64,000 nucleotides of DNA, from NCBI GenBank assembly GCA_020152595.1, contig JAIGNY010004497.1:542501-606500 (forward strand), written 5' to 3'. Positions 11,300-21,456 of the stretch are shown piece by piece. Each line of letters begins with the position of its first letter. Positions within the stretch are counted from its first letter, which is position 1. Position numbers and translations under genes: made by a program. The notes under the pieces were generated by a model, which saw only the letters and a program-made list of their open reading frames with translations, was not told the DNA's origin and did not search any database. Source of the DNA: Chiridota heheva. Taxonomy: Eukaryota > Echinodermata > Holothuroidea > Apodida > Chiridotidae.

Positions 11300-11770
11300 A
11301 CCTGATGGCATATGCAGAAAAGAAGGGTAAATCATACTAAAATGATGAAAGGCATATCCTTCAGTTTTCAATGTATCCTCCCAAATATATTTCTTTAGAC
11401 CAATTTAAAAGCTAAAATATATCAAATTTGAAGTTTAAAATAGCAAGATATAAAACAGATGCACCAAAGAGGTTCTTACACTCCCCTCTTCGAGAATAAT
11501 CATGGGAGTTTGCCAACTTCCAAAATATTTCAGAGATGATATCTAACGTTCTAAAACAAATGCCTTAACTTTTTACCGTCTGCAAGTCCTCAATCTCATG
11601 CTTGATGCTTCCAGACTGTTCTAGAAAACCTTGTCTTAACTTCATTTATTGACATTGGCAAACCATTGGAGTGATGATGGCCCACGTCTGATTTCTATCG
11701 ACAGGATCTTTGAGATTTGGTGGTGTAGTTGCAATCAAGAATGTGTCTTAGGGGCAGAAAATATTGGGAG
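11300..11770. other. Stretch with no recognised gene
   Basis: AT-rich spacer between the foldback element and the 68-bp satellite. Nothing recognised. Confidence 0.55.
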
Positions 11771-11774
11771 CATT

Positions 11775-14700
11775 TTAAAGCTTTATAATGCTCATATTAC
11801 AGTAGTATAAATGTGGAAAAAGCTTGTGTCCACATATCAATTTGAAGCTTTATAATGCTCTTATTACAGTAGTATAAATGTGTAAAAAAGCTTGTCCTCA
11901 TATCAATTTGAAGCTTTAAAATGCTCTTATTACAGTAGTATTAATGTGGAAAAAAGCTTGTGTCTACATATCAATTTGAGGCTTTATAATGCTCTTATTA
12001 CAGTAGTATTAATGTGGAAAAAAGCTTGTGTCTACATATCAATTTGAAGCTTTATAATGCTCAAATTACAGTAGTATCAATGTGGAAAAAAGCTTGTGTC
12101 CACATATCAATTTGAAGCTTTATATACTCATATTACAGTAGTATCAATGTAGAAAAAAGCTTGTGTCCCCATATCAAATTGAAGCTTTATAATGCTCTTA
12201 TTACAGCAGTATCAATGTGGAAAAAAGCTTGTGTCCACATATCAATTTAAAGCTTTATAATGCTCAAATTACAGTAGTATCAATGTAGAAAAAGCTTGTG
12301 TCCCCAAATCAAATTGAAGCTTTTTAATGCTCTTATTACAGTAGTATCAATGAGGAAAAAGCGTGTGTCCACATATCAATTTGAAGCTTTATAATGCTCA
12401 TATTACAGTAGTATCAATGTGGAAAAAAGCTTGTGTCCTTATATCAAATTAAAGCTTTATAATGCTCTTATTACAGTAGTATCAATGTGGAAAAAAAGCT
12501 TGCGCCCCATATTAAATTGAAGCTTTATAATGCTCATATTACAGTAGTATCAATGTGGAACAAAGCATGTGTCCCCATATCAAATTGAAGCTTTACTATG
12601 CTCATATTACAGTAGTATCAATGTGGAAAAAAGCTTGTGTCCCCATATCAAATTGAAGCTTTATAATGCTCATATTACAGTAGTATCAATGTGGAAAAAA
12701 GTTTGTGTCCCCATATCAAATTGAAGCTTTATAATGCTCATATTACAGTAGTATTAATGTGGAAAAAAGTTTGTGTCCCCATATCAAATTGAAGCTTTAT
12801 TATGCTCATATTACAGTAGTATCAATGTGGAAAAAAGTTTGTGTCCCCATATCAAATTGAAGCTTTATAATGCTCATATTACAGTAGTATCAATGTGGAA
12901 AAAAGCTTGTCTCCATATCAAATTGAAGCTTTATTATGCTCATATTACAGTAGTATCAATGTAGAAAAAAGCCCTGTGTCCCTATATCAAATTAAAGCTT
13001 TATAATGCTCTCATTACAGTAGTATCGATGTGGAACAAAGCTTGTGTCCCCATATCAAATTAAAGCTTTATAATGCTCTCATTACAGTAGTATCAATGTG
13101 GAACAAAGCTTGTGTCCCCATATCAAATTGAAGCTTTATAATGCTCATATTACAGTAGTATCAATGTGAAAAAAAGCTTGTGTTCACATATCAAATTAAA
13201 GCTTTATAATGCTCATATTACAGTAGTATCAATGTGCAAAAAAGCTTGTGTCCTTATATCAATTTGAAGCTTTATAATGCTCATATTACAGTAGTATTAA
13301 TGTGGAAAAAGCTTGTCCCCATATCAAATTAAAGCTTTATAATGCTCATATTACAGTAGTATCAATGTGAAAAAAGCCTGTGTCCCCATATCAAATTAAA
13401 GCTTTATAATGCTCATATTGCAGTAGTATCAATGTGCAAAAAGCTTGTGTCCCCATATCAAATTAAAGCTTTATAATGCTCATAATACAGTAGTATCAAT
13501 GTGGAACAAAGCTTGTGTCCCCATATCAAATTAAAGCTTTATAATGCTCATATTACAGTAGTATCAATGTGGAAAAAAGCTTGTGTCCCCATATCAAATT
13601 AAAGCTTTATAATGCTCATAATACAGTAGTATCAATGTGGAACAAAGCTTGTGTCCCCATATCAATTTGAAGCTTTATAATGCTCATATTACAGTAGTAT
13701 CAATGTGGAACAAAGCTTGTGTCCCCATATCAAATTAAAGCTTTATAATGCTCATATTACAGTAGTATCAATGTGGAAAAAGCTTGTGTCCCCATATCAA
13801 ATTAAAGCTATATAATGCTCATAATACAGTAGTATCAATGTGGAACAAAGCTTGTGTCCCCATATCAAATTCAAGCTTTATAATGCTCTCATTACAGTAG
13901 TATCAATGTGGAACAAAGCTTGTGTCCCCATATCAAATTGAAGCTTTATAATGCTCATATTACAGTAGTATCAATGTGAAAAAAAGCTTGTGTTCACATA
14001 TCAAATTAAAGCTTTATAATGCTCATATTACAGTAGTATCAATGTGCAAAAAAGCTTGTGTCCTTATATCAATTTGAAGCTTTATAATGCTCATATTACA
14101 GTAGTATTAATGTGGAAAAAAGCTTGTCCCCATATCAAATTAAAGCTTTATAATGCTCATATTACAGTAGTATCAATGTGAAAAAAAGCCTGTGTCCCCA
14201 TATCAAATTAAAGCTTTATAATGCTCATATTGCAGTAGTATCAATGTGGAAAAAAGCTTGTGTCCCCATATCAAATTAAAGCTTTATAATGCTCATAATA
14301 CAGTAGTATCAATGTGGAACAAAGCTTGTGTCCCCATATCAAATTAAAGCTTTATAATGCTCATATTACAGTAGTATCAATGTGGAAAAAAGCTTGTGTC
14401 CCCATATCAAATTAAAGCTTTATAATGCTCATAATACAGTAGTATCAATGTGGAACAAAGCTTGTGTCCCCATATCAATTTGAAGCTTTATAATGCTCAT
14501 ATTACAGTAGTATCAATGTGGAACAAAGCTTGTGTCCCCATATCAAATTAAAGCTTTATAATGCTCATATTACAGTAGTATCAATGTGGAAAAAAGCTTG
14601 TGTCCCCATATCAAATTAAAGCTTTATAATGCTCATAATACAGTAGTATCAATGTGGAACAAAGCTTGTGTCCCCATATCAAATTCAAGCTTTATAATGC

Positions 14701-15027
14701 TCTCATTACAGTAGTATCAATGTGGAAAAAAGCTTGTGTCCTCATATCAATTTAAAGCTTTATAAGGCTCATATTACAGTAGTATCAATGTGGGAAAAAG
14801 CTTGTGTCCTCATATCAAATTGAAGCTTTACTATGCTCTTATTACAGTAGTATCAATGTGGAAAAAAGCTTGTGTCCCCATATCAATTTGAAGCTTTATA
14901 ATGCTCATATTACAGTAGTATTAATGTGGAAAGAAGCTTGTGTCCTTATATCAATTTGAAGCTTGATAATGCTCATATTACAGTAGTATCAATGTGAAAA
15001 AAAGCTTGTCCACATATCAATTTGAAG
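11775..15027. repeat. 68-bp satellite array, about 48 units
   Basis: The unit reads AAGCTTTATAATGCTCATAT, then TACAGTAGTATCAATGTGG, AAAAAAGCTTGTGTCCC and CATATCAAATT, with 67-70 bp per copy. Variation is structured: units end in CAATTTGAAGC, AAATTGAAGC or AAATTAAAGC, and carry GGAAAAAAGC or GGAACAAAGC. The left third (11775-12400) is more diverged than the centre. Every unit carries two AAGCTT sites. The array stops abruptly at 15027. Confidence 0.95.
13085..14705. repeat. Higher-order repeat: two 810-bp blocks inside the 68-bp satellite
   Basis: The diagnostic variant TGTTCACATA occurs at 13181 and 13991, exactly 810 bp apart. The same sequence of unit variants (GTGTTCACAT, GTCCTTATATC, TTAATGTGGAAAAA, GCCTGTGTCCCC, CTCATATTGCAG, CATAATACAG) follows in both blocks. 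810 bp is 12 units of about 67.5 bp. Blocks are about 13085-13895 and 13895-14705 and are nearly identical, indicating a recent block duplication. Confidence 0.88.
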
Positions 15028-15429
15028 TGAGATTCGGGGAATGTTCAACTTTTTAGATGTCATGCAATCTTAGAATAAAACGAGTGAGAATAATAAAGAG
15101 ATTTTAAGGTTACTGTACTATGAAATAAAGTAATTAATAGCCTCCAGTATTCACAAAGTAATGAAGGGCAAATCACAAAATACCATTAAATCACTTATTA
15201 ATTCTTGATTGTCATATGTATATTTCATAAGTATTTTTTTCATGTTCTGTGTAATTTCATTGCTATGTTCCTTTTTCAGTGCCTCGGATTATGTTCGCAT
15301 AGATAGATGGCACTTTAAAAATACGTTATCATTACTATTATCGTCATCATCATCATTTTTATTATTATTGTTATTATCATATCTTAATTATATATTTATT
15401 TATTCATTCATTCATTTAATCATTATTAG

Positions 15430-15585
<156 letters not shown>

Positions 15586-15599
15586 TTATTTTTAGGGGG

Positions 15600-15900
15600 G
15601 GCAGGGCGGGGAAATTGGAAATTTGTGGCGGGAATCCTGCCACCTAATGTGAACACTGGTATGTAACTTGTGCATTAACACCCAAGATAACAAAATGCAG
15701 TCCTGTAAGGTATCTCTATAATACAGTAGTTACATCTGGTACATTAGGCATAACAATCAAAGCTACTGGTTAGAGAACAGTGAGTGCTCATTCATGATGC
15801 ATTGAATTTTAAGTTTACTGCTGGAAAAACCAACACAGGCATAAATGTACAATAATCAAAACTCATTTTAATTAATCCCAAATCTATATAAATTGTTATA
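15600..15900. other. Short stretch with no recognised gene
   Basis: Begins with a G-rich patch (15596-15616) and a small inverted motif (GTGGCGGGAATCCTGCCAC, 15627-15645). No gene seen. Confidence 0.5.
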
Positions 15901-15904
15901 TTAG

Positions 15905-16178
15905 GCCTCATCAAGCTTCAGGGCTTATAGAGCCAGTGCTTATACTGTGGTTTCCATGGTGCTAAGCAGATGAGAGTGCTTGACTTCCCTGAATGGGGCA
16001 CCAGTCCATCGCAGGTTAACTTCCCAGCAGAAACTGCATGGTACTCATTTCACAGCTCAGTGAACTGGAGCAAGTAGAGTAAAGTGTCTCACTCAAGAAA
16101 ACAATGCAGCACTGGTAGCGGGAATCGAACCCAGTACCTTTCGCATATGAGCAAGACACCTTAACCACTGAGCCTCTA
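15905..16178 (-). mobile_element. tRNA-derived SINE (most complete copy)
   Basis: Read on the minus strand, it starts at about 16178 with a tRNA-like head. A box A sequence (TGGTTAAGGTG) lies at 16157-16167 and a perfect box B (GGTTCGATTCC) at 16121-16131, the internal RNA polymerase III promoter. A body follows with CTTTACTCTACTTGCTCCAG and GTGAAATGAGTACC, shared with the copies at 40311-40490 and 58080-58262. The 3' boundary is near 15905. The body phrase resembles conserved central domains of animal SINEs, but I cannot name the family. Confidence 0.8.
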
Positions 16179-16179
16179 A

Positions 16180-17048
16180 TATAAAGTACCTAAGATTAAC
16201 TAAGCCAACCTTCAAGAGAAAAATACACCGTACAAACATCTTATTGCATAAAAAAGCCCGTGTTGAGCTGTAGTATTACTGATGCTATGATATCGATCAT
16301 TGTAAGTACAAATTTCAGGACCTACTGGAATGCGAGTCTGTAGACTTGTTTCCTGTTGATTGAAACTGTCAATGATATGTGTGACCTACAGAAAGATCTA
16401 TACAATGTATATACGCACAAATTGTTTACGGTCTTCTTTAAAAAACAATCGTAAGAATGTGAAGCCTAAATCTTTTCTCATAGAACTCTCGTAATAATGA
16501 AAGAACACATACTATTTTTTAACTTAATCATCCGTGAATTACAATGGGTATAACTGAATACTAATCTGAAGTTTCCTGAACACTAAAATGAATGACTAAC
16601 AACATTTCTTGAAACTATTACTATAATTCTATGTTAAACTTTCTAAAAACTTATTACCCTCATCCAATTGAAGGACATCTCACGCAGGGGCAATTTTTCA
16701 TTTTTTTTACTTTTTGGGACTCCAAAAAATACTGCAAAAATTTCTATGAGTGTGCCGCAACAACATTAACAGAACAAAATGCTTAATACCAGTAGGAAAT
16801 CACTTTAATGGCCTTGATTATATCTATTGTTAAGAAGAAAATTTGCATATCTGTCAATTCTCGTTTCTTTCTTATCTATTTTCCTCTTTCCTTTCCCTTT
16901 TTCCCTTCTTTTCCTCTTTGTCTTTCAGGAAAACTGAACAAAATTGAGGATTCATTGGTGCTGTGGTCAGCAATTTTTTCCACCTCAGCTTTTTCATTAG
17001 AAAAGTGCAGGTGTCTTTCCTTAATTCTCCTCTCATTGAAAAATTACT
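16180..17048. other. Stretch with no recognised gene
   Basis: The plus frame at 16808-17059 is rich in F/L/S from pyrimidine runs (16860-16930) and shows no domain. A decent acceptor-like tract (TTTTCCTCTTTGTCTTTCAG, 16910-16929) precedes an open stretch, but it runs straight into the foldback element, so I do not call an exon. Confidence 0.5.
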
Positions 17049-17049
17049 T

Positions 17050-17690
17050 GGAGGATTAGTTCAGGGGTCAAGCATGTCCATCTTATATATGATGGTTTCG
17101 TTTGGTTTGTTGAGGTTTAACGGCACCATGACAGTCAACATATTGTATGAAAGAGGAGTTCAAAGAAAACAAAATGGTGAAAAAAGCATTAAAAAATCTT
17201 ATTTCGTTAAGGAGATATTCAAGTTTAAAGCCCTAGTCTTATCTTTGTAGAAATGACTGGTGTAGTAAGTCTACTTAGAAAGGTCGGTGCCCCTATCCTC
17301 ACATTCTTAACCATTGTTAATGTATTTTAAAGGAAATAAATATAATTGTTTTCCTATTTCACTTATTATTCCCTCAAACTTTTTTCAGGTGGTAAATTAT
17401 AATTATCCATGCAAGATTCTGTTTACTACTTTCCTGACATCTCCCAGGGTTTTTAAGCCACACAATCAAAGGACAACATATGGTAGAATACATAAAGACT
17501 TTGAGGAATCTGAGGCAGCGACATCACAACTAGTCTGATTTCAGTCGTTTCTACACAAATGATACCAAACTTTTAACTTAATTATCTCCTTAACGAAATA
17601 AGATTTTTCAATGTTTTACATTATTCTGTTTCCTTCGAAGTCCTCTTTCATATAAGATGGACTTGCTTGACCCTTGAACTAATCCTTTAA
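17050..17690. mobile_element. Long-arm foldback element (copy 3)
   Basis: The left arm begins GGAGGATTAGTTCAGGGGTC and the right arm ends TTGAACTAATCCTTTAA. The interior contains CCCTCAAACTTTTTTCAGG and GACATCTCCCAGGGTTTTTAAG, which are shared with copy 1. The left arm is broken by a 53-bp fragment at 17089-17141. The three short plus-strand frames across it do not encode recognisable protein. Confidence 0.8.
17089..17141 (-). mobile_element. Tiny 3'-end fragment of the I-like retroelement nested in a foldback arm
   Basis: The plus strand reads CGTTTGGTTTGTTGAGG, TTTAACGGCACCATGACAGT. This is the same 3' terminal motif plus CAAAC-type tail found at 2950, 36413 and 62785. It interrupts CATCTTATATGAAAG of the foldback arm, so it inserted after the foldback element. 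It is a dead-on-arrival insertion of about 50 bp. Confidence 0.6.
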
Positions 17691-17699
17691 GTATTCACT

Positions 17700-18430
17700 A
17701 GAAATGATTATGGTTGGTTTCAACATTCATATATATCACATGTTTTTAGTATCATCATGTGCACAAAAAGTGTCTTCGAATATTCTAGAGACTGCAGATT
17801 AATACGCCCTCACACTCCTTTAAACGCTGTGAGACCTAGAAACTTTATATAAAAAAACCACACCAGCGGAAACATCTGGTATCGAATGGTAAACACTTGA
17901 TAAACAGATTAAGCACAAGAACACGTGGATGTTGTTTACATCTCTCCTTTGCATAACAAGAGTTAACACTGAACTGCTCCACATTGTCGCAGAAAGTAAA
18001 GTTGTCCTATGTCCCATTTTTGGCAAAATTGACTTTTTTTATTGGAAAATATTTTATGACCAATTAGGCTACTTTCTATACCTCTTGACTTGTCTATCAT
18101 CTAGGAAAAAAATATTGTGGAAAAAGAAAATGTGCTATGTGCTGAATTAATGCAGAATTGAGAGCTTAAAATGCGATTTATCTCAGAATGACATTTTTGG
18201 ACATGGGGCAACGTTATTCTCCTGTGACATCTGTCCAGGGCTTCAAGGATTCCTTAGACAAACAGAAAAACTATATCCTGTTCAGGTTCAGAAGGGTCAC
18301 CTCTCAGGAATAAAGGAGGGGCGAGGGGATGAGGAGAGGGGGTGGGGGGAGGGGAGGGTGGAAACCAAAATGAAATTCTGCTATGGTGACTAAGTGGAAA
18401 AATTGTTCTAGTAATTTAAGTTTCCATCAA
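17700..18430. other. Stretch with no recognised gene; G-rich tract
   Basis: Short frames only. A purine-rich tract at about 18315-18362 has several runs of 3-6 G and could form a quadruplex; function unknown. Confidence 0.5.
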
Positions 18431-18433
18431 AGG

Positions 18434-18632
18434 TTGCTGCTAATCGGGAAATCCCTTTCAATTTCCGGGATATAGATTTCCTTAATTTTAGTGAAATTTT
18501 GGCCATTTTCCGGAAATTTTTGGCCATTTTCCCAGATATTTTGGCAATTTTTACAAAAGTATTCAACAATTTTGCTACATTTTCAATTTTATGTTAATAA
18601 TTTCCTAATTTCACCTCCCAACCAGGCAGAAA
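18434..18632 (-). repeat. Dispersed repeat, inverted partner of 32594-33222
   Basis: It contains TTGCTGCTAATCGGGAAATC at one end and TTTCACCTCCCAACC at the other. The longer partner at 32594-33222 shows GGTTGGGAGGTAAAATT and GATTTTCCGATTAGCAGCAA in reverse complement. Both have an interior of AAATTTTCC-like short words. Probably an old non-autonomous element of unknown class. Confidence 0.65.
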
Positions 18633-18750
18633 GCATGCAACCGGGAAATCCGCTTCCTATGCCTCTGCACAGCAAAGTATTGTGTTAAAACTTGTTTCAG
18701 AAAGTTGCAAATGCTTATTAAATATTTAATTGCAGTACTATATAGACTAA

Positions 18751-19110
18751 CCTTACAGAAATTTTGGCTTGCAGCACGCTTGTGACAAGCTTACATTTTT
18801 AGCTTGCGCAAGTATGCTGCAAGCTTGCACAAGAATGCTGCAAGCGTGCTGCAAGTTTGCAACAAGCGTGCTGCTGCAAGCTAATATTTGGAACAAACAC
18901 TAGCTTGCGCAAACTAGCATAAAATATTTTAGCTTGCACAAGCTTGCAGAAAGTGTTTGCTAGCTTGCGCAAGCTTGCAGATAGTTTTTGCTAGCTTGCA
19001 CAAACTAATTTGTTCCAAATACTAACTTGCAACAAGCTTGCACAACCTAAAAATTGTTAGCTTCTCGCAAGTGTTCTGCAAGCGTGCTGCAAGCTAATAT
19101 TTATGTAAGG
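18751..19110. mobile_element. GCTTGC-rich foldback element with CCTTACA ends
   Basis: It starts CCTTACAGAAATTTTGGCTT and ends AAGCTAATATTTATGTAAGG, i.e. inverted CCTTACA/TGTAAGG tips. The interior is a mosaic of overlapping short palindromes (AGCTTGCGCAAGCTTGC, GCTTGCAGCAAGC-like) that can fold in many registers. Relatives: 20640-20895, 42881-43080, 50640-51105. Confidence 0.7.
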
Positions 19111-19129
19111 GTATGTTTGAGTAATTCCT

Positions 19130-19365
19130 TGACATATCCAATGGTTATATAACTCACAAAATCACAGAAAGTTTCTAAATAATGCACAAAGAATTGTGAA
19201 GATGTGATGTCACAACAACTCCGCTGGCATCTGTTAAAGCTTTAAACATGAATATCTTCAGGGTGGACAGCAAGTTTTTAATCCTTTCTTTACCATTTTG
19301 TCCCTCTTAATGTCCTGTCTTTCATTTAACATGTACTTGCTTCACCACTGCAGCACTACCTCAAA
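19130..19365 (-). mobile_element. Single degenerate arm of the long-arm foldback family
   Basis: It carries GACATATCCAATGGTTATAT, GATGTGATGTCACAAC, TTTAAACATGAATATCTTCA and a terminus near ACTTGCTTCACCACTG, in the order of the right arm in copies 1-3 but with many changes. The opposite arm was not found nearby. Confidence 0.6.
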
Positions 19366-19371
19366 TTTATT
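19366..19371 (-). other. Candidate polyadenylation signal AATAAA
   Basis: Reverse complement TTTATT on the plus strand, 39 bp downstream of the stop of the candidate terminal exon. It fits a short 3' UTR, but the hexamer is common in AT-rich DNA. Confidence 0.35.
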
Positions 19372-19409
19372 GACCTTCGACCTTTTGATTCTAGCGGTTG
19401 AAGGTTGAT

Positions 19410-19499
19410 CTACTTCTTCCTGTCATGCTTTTGTAGTTCTGATTTCAGTGAAGAGACCTTTGACCTCTCTTGTTCAAGTGCAGCATGTAGCTCAGCTAC
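19410..19499 (-). CDS. Candidate terminal exon, coiled-coil-like C-terminus
   Basis: This is the best candidate for a real host exon. On the minus strand an AT/pyrimidine tract (TATTTCTCTTTTATTTTCTC then AG) ends at 19500. The following 90 bp are open in phase 0 for 29 residues and then TAG at 19410-19412. The peptide begins V-A-E-L-H-A-A-L-E-Q-E-R and continues with a heptad-like run of L, V and L at a/d positions, and ends in basic residues D-R-K-K. Such charged, Leu-periodic sequence is typical of a coiled-coil C-terminus, unlike the repeat-derived frames around it. AATAAA follows 39 bp downstream. I cannot name the protein. No upstream exon was recognised in 19.5-64 kb on the minus strand, so the preceding intron would be long or other exons were missed. 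Alternative: a decayed retroposed fragment or chance. Confidence 0.5.
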   Translation of the reverse strand, partial: VAELHAALEQERSKVSSLKSELQKHDRKK

Positions 19500-19599
19500 C
19501 TGAGAAAATAAAAGAGAAATAGCTACTAAGAACTTCAAGTAATTTGTTTCTTTCTGCAATAATGTAGACATGGATGCAAGTATTTTGTCACACACTGGA

Positions 19600-20160
19600 A
19601 TAGCAAAATGCCCTGATTACAATTGCAGAAGATGATGAATTTGACCAATCGGTTGATTTTGATGACTTGATTGAAATTAAATAAATCACAATAGATAAAC
19701 CATGTCTTAACTTCTCCTTAATTTGGTAAAATTAGCTTACATAACCATATTTCAGAATTACTGTAATCTCAGGTTTAATCATGCTTTACTGCATACATTA
19801 TCTAAACGACAATATACCACAAAATCTGAGCCATGCTCCGACACTAAATATGCAGGAATGACCAATTGACTCCAATCTGGTCTATTGCTAGACATTCTGC
19901 AGCATGAAAGCTACTTTTCTATCTACATGATGTAACTATATCAACAAATCATTTATGAAATGCATTGAAGCAATTAAGAATGCTCTCTGTGGATAGTTTA
20001 ATGTCAGCGTACTATACCCTTTTAAAAATGGCAAGTTTGCTTCAAGCACCCTCGGAGCTCGCTATGAGTTCACTAGCTGCAATCTTGCAATGGGAACCTT
20101 TACAAAGCCTTGATCCCGGGGGACCCAGTTCCATAAGTAAGGTATATGTATGTGTGGCCT
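19600..20160. other. Stretch with no recognised gene
   Basis: If the exon at 19410-19499 is real this would be intron. The plus frame 19965-20162 lacks recognisable features. Confidence 0.45.
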
Positions 20161-20164
20161 GAGT

Positions 20165-20440
20165 GGGTGACTTTTTTCAGAATTTTTGTAGAGCAGGTAT
20201 CAAAGAACCCAATTCTATCATAATACAGGTCTGAAAATGGCATATTTTCATACTGCAGGTGTACAAATTGTTTAAATTGAAACTGGGCAGTTGGCATATT
20301 TTCATACTGCAGGTGTAAAAATTGTTTAAATTGAAACTGGGCAGGTATAAAAAAAAATCACACATTTTCGTAGTGCAGGTATACAAAATTGTTGCTCTCA
20401 TACTGCAGTTACCAAAAAACCCTCATACTTCAGGTAAGAT
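20165..20440. repeat. Short tandem repeat, period about 54 bp
   Basis: CATATTTTCATACTGCAGGT followed by GTACAAATTGTTTAAATTG and AAACTGGGCAG occurs at 20241 and 20295. More diverged units before and after share CTGCAGGT or GTGCAGGTAT. The short minus frames here are repeat readings. Confidence 0.75.
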
Positions 20441-20639
20441 TTTGAGTTCCTGGGCGGCCCATACCTACCACTGAAGTATGGAACAGCACCCACTGGGATC
20501 TGATATTAAATCAAGCTTGAAATTGGAGTCTTTACAATCTAGCTGAGCCAAAACAAGCTCATTTGAGCGTGTAATGAGTTGGCTGGAGCTTACAAAGAGA
20601 TACCGGAAAGGACGTGCAAACTAACAGCGAATTCGTCTC

Positions 20640-20895
20640 TTACAGAAAAACTAGCTGGCAGCAAGCTTGCGATAAGCTACCATTTTTAGCTAGTATTTAG
20701 GACACATATGCAAACTTGCTAGCTTGCTTATAAGCAGGCAAAAACTGTCTGCAAGCTAACATTTTTTTTGCTAGCTTACTCAAGCTAATAGTACTTTGCG
20801 AAAGCTAGTAAAGCTTGCATTTGTCCCAAAAAGAGCTTGCTGCAAGCTTGCCGCAAAATTGCAGCAAATTTGAGCAAGCTAGTTTTTTTCTGTAA
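20640..20895. mobile_element. GCTTGC-rich foldback element, TTACAGAAAAACTAGCT ends
   Basis: Left tip TTACAGAAAAACTAGCT, right tip AGCTAGTTTTTTTCTGTAA: inverted repeats of about 17 bp with a two-base length difference in the T run. The interior repeats AAGCTTGC and GCAAGCTA in both orientations. No coding capacity. Confidence 0.8.
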
Positions 20896-20899
20896 AGGA

Positions 20900-21455
20900 A
20901 ACGATTGAATTCTGCAAGCTCAACAACCTAATAACAGCAAGCTCGTATAAGCCAGCAGCAAGTTAATATGATCTAATTCTGTAGGCTCGACAAGCTAATG
21001 GCGCGCTTAATCAAAACAGGCTCGAATGTTTATGAGGGCACGGAGTAATTCAAACTTCAAAACTTTTTAATGCATAGATGGAACACGTATCAAGAAACAG
21101 GGTTTGCTTCAGTGCAATTTGCCAAGTTCTTTGACCAAAGATTTGCTAAAATTAGATGTTGCAAAGTGTTAATATTTTGTTAAATGCCTGATGCACTTAA
21201 TTGGATTAATTAGCTAGGGAATTAGTACAATTAATTATATTTCCTATAAGTTTTTATCTCACAAACTAATTACTGATTGAAAGTTCTTGTTGATTGACTG
21301 GAAGTGTGATCATTCACTTAAAAAAGAAAAGCCTAACAATAGTGTCACAATAATAACACAAACAAAGTAAAATTCAGATTTTTCACTATAAAGTATAACG
21401 ATAGTCTAACAACATTCACTTTATCTCCATGAACTACTTATGTATACTGTACATT
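20900..21455. other. Stretch with no recognised gene
   Basis: The first 110 bp still carry scattered CAAGCT words, probably decayed foldback sequence. The rest is plain AT-rich DNA. Confidence 0.5.
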
Positions 21456-21456
21456 A

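Noticed and set aside
11775..15027. CRISPR-like array of regularly spaced repeats
   Set aside because: Units are contiguous 68-bp tandem copies without unique spacers, in a eukaryotic context with no cas genes.
16910..17059. Plus-strand exon after a good pyrimidine tract and AG at 16929
   Set aside because: The open stretch runs into the foldback element and has no recognisable protein similarity or donor site.
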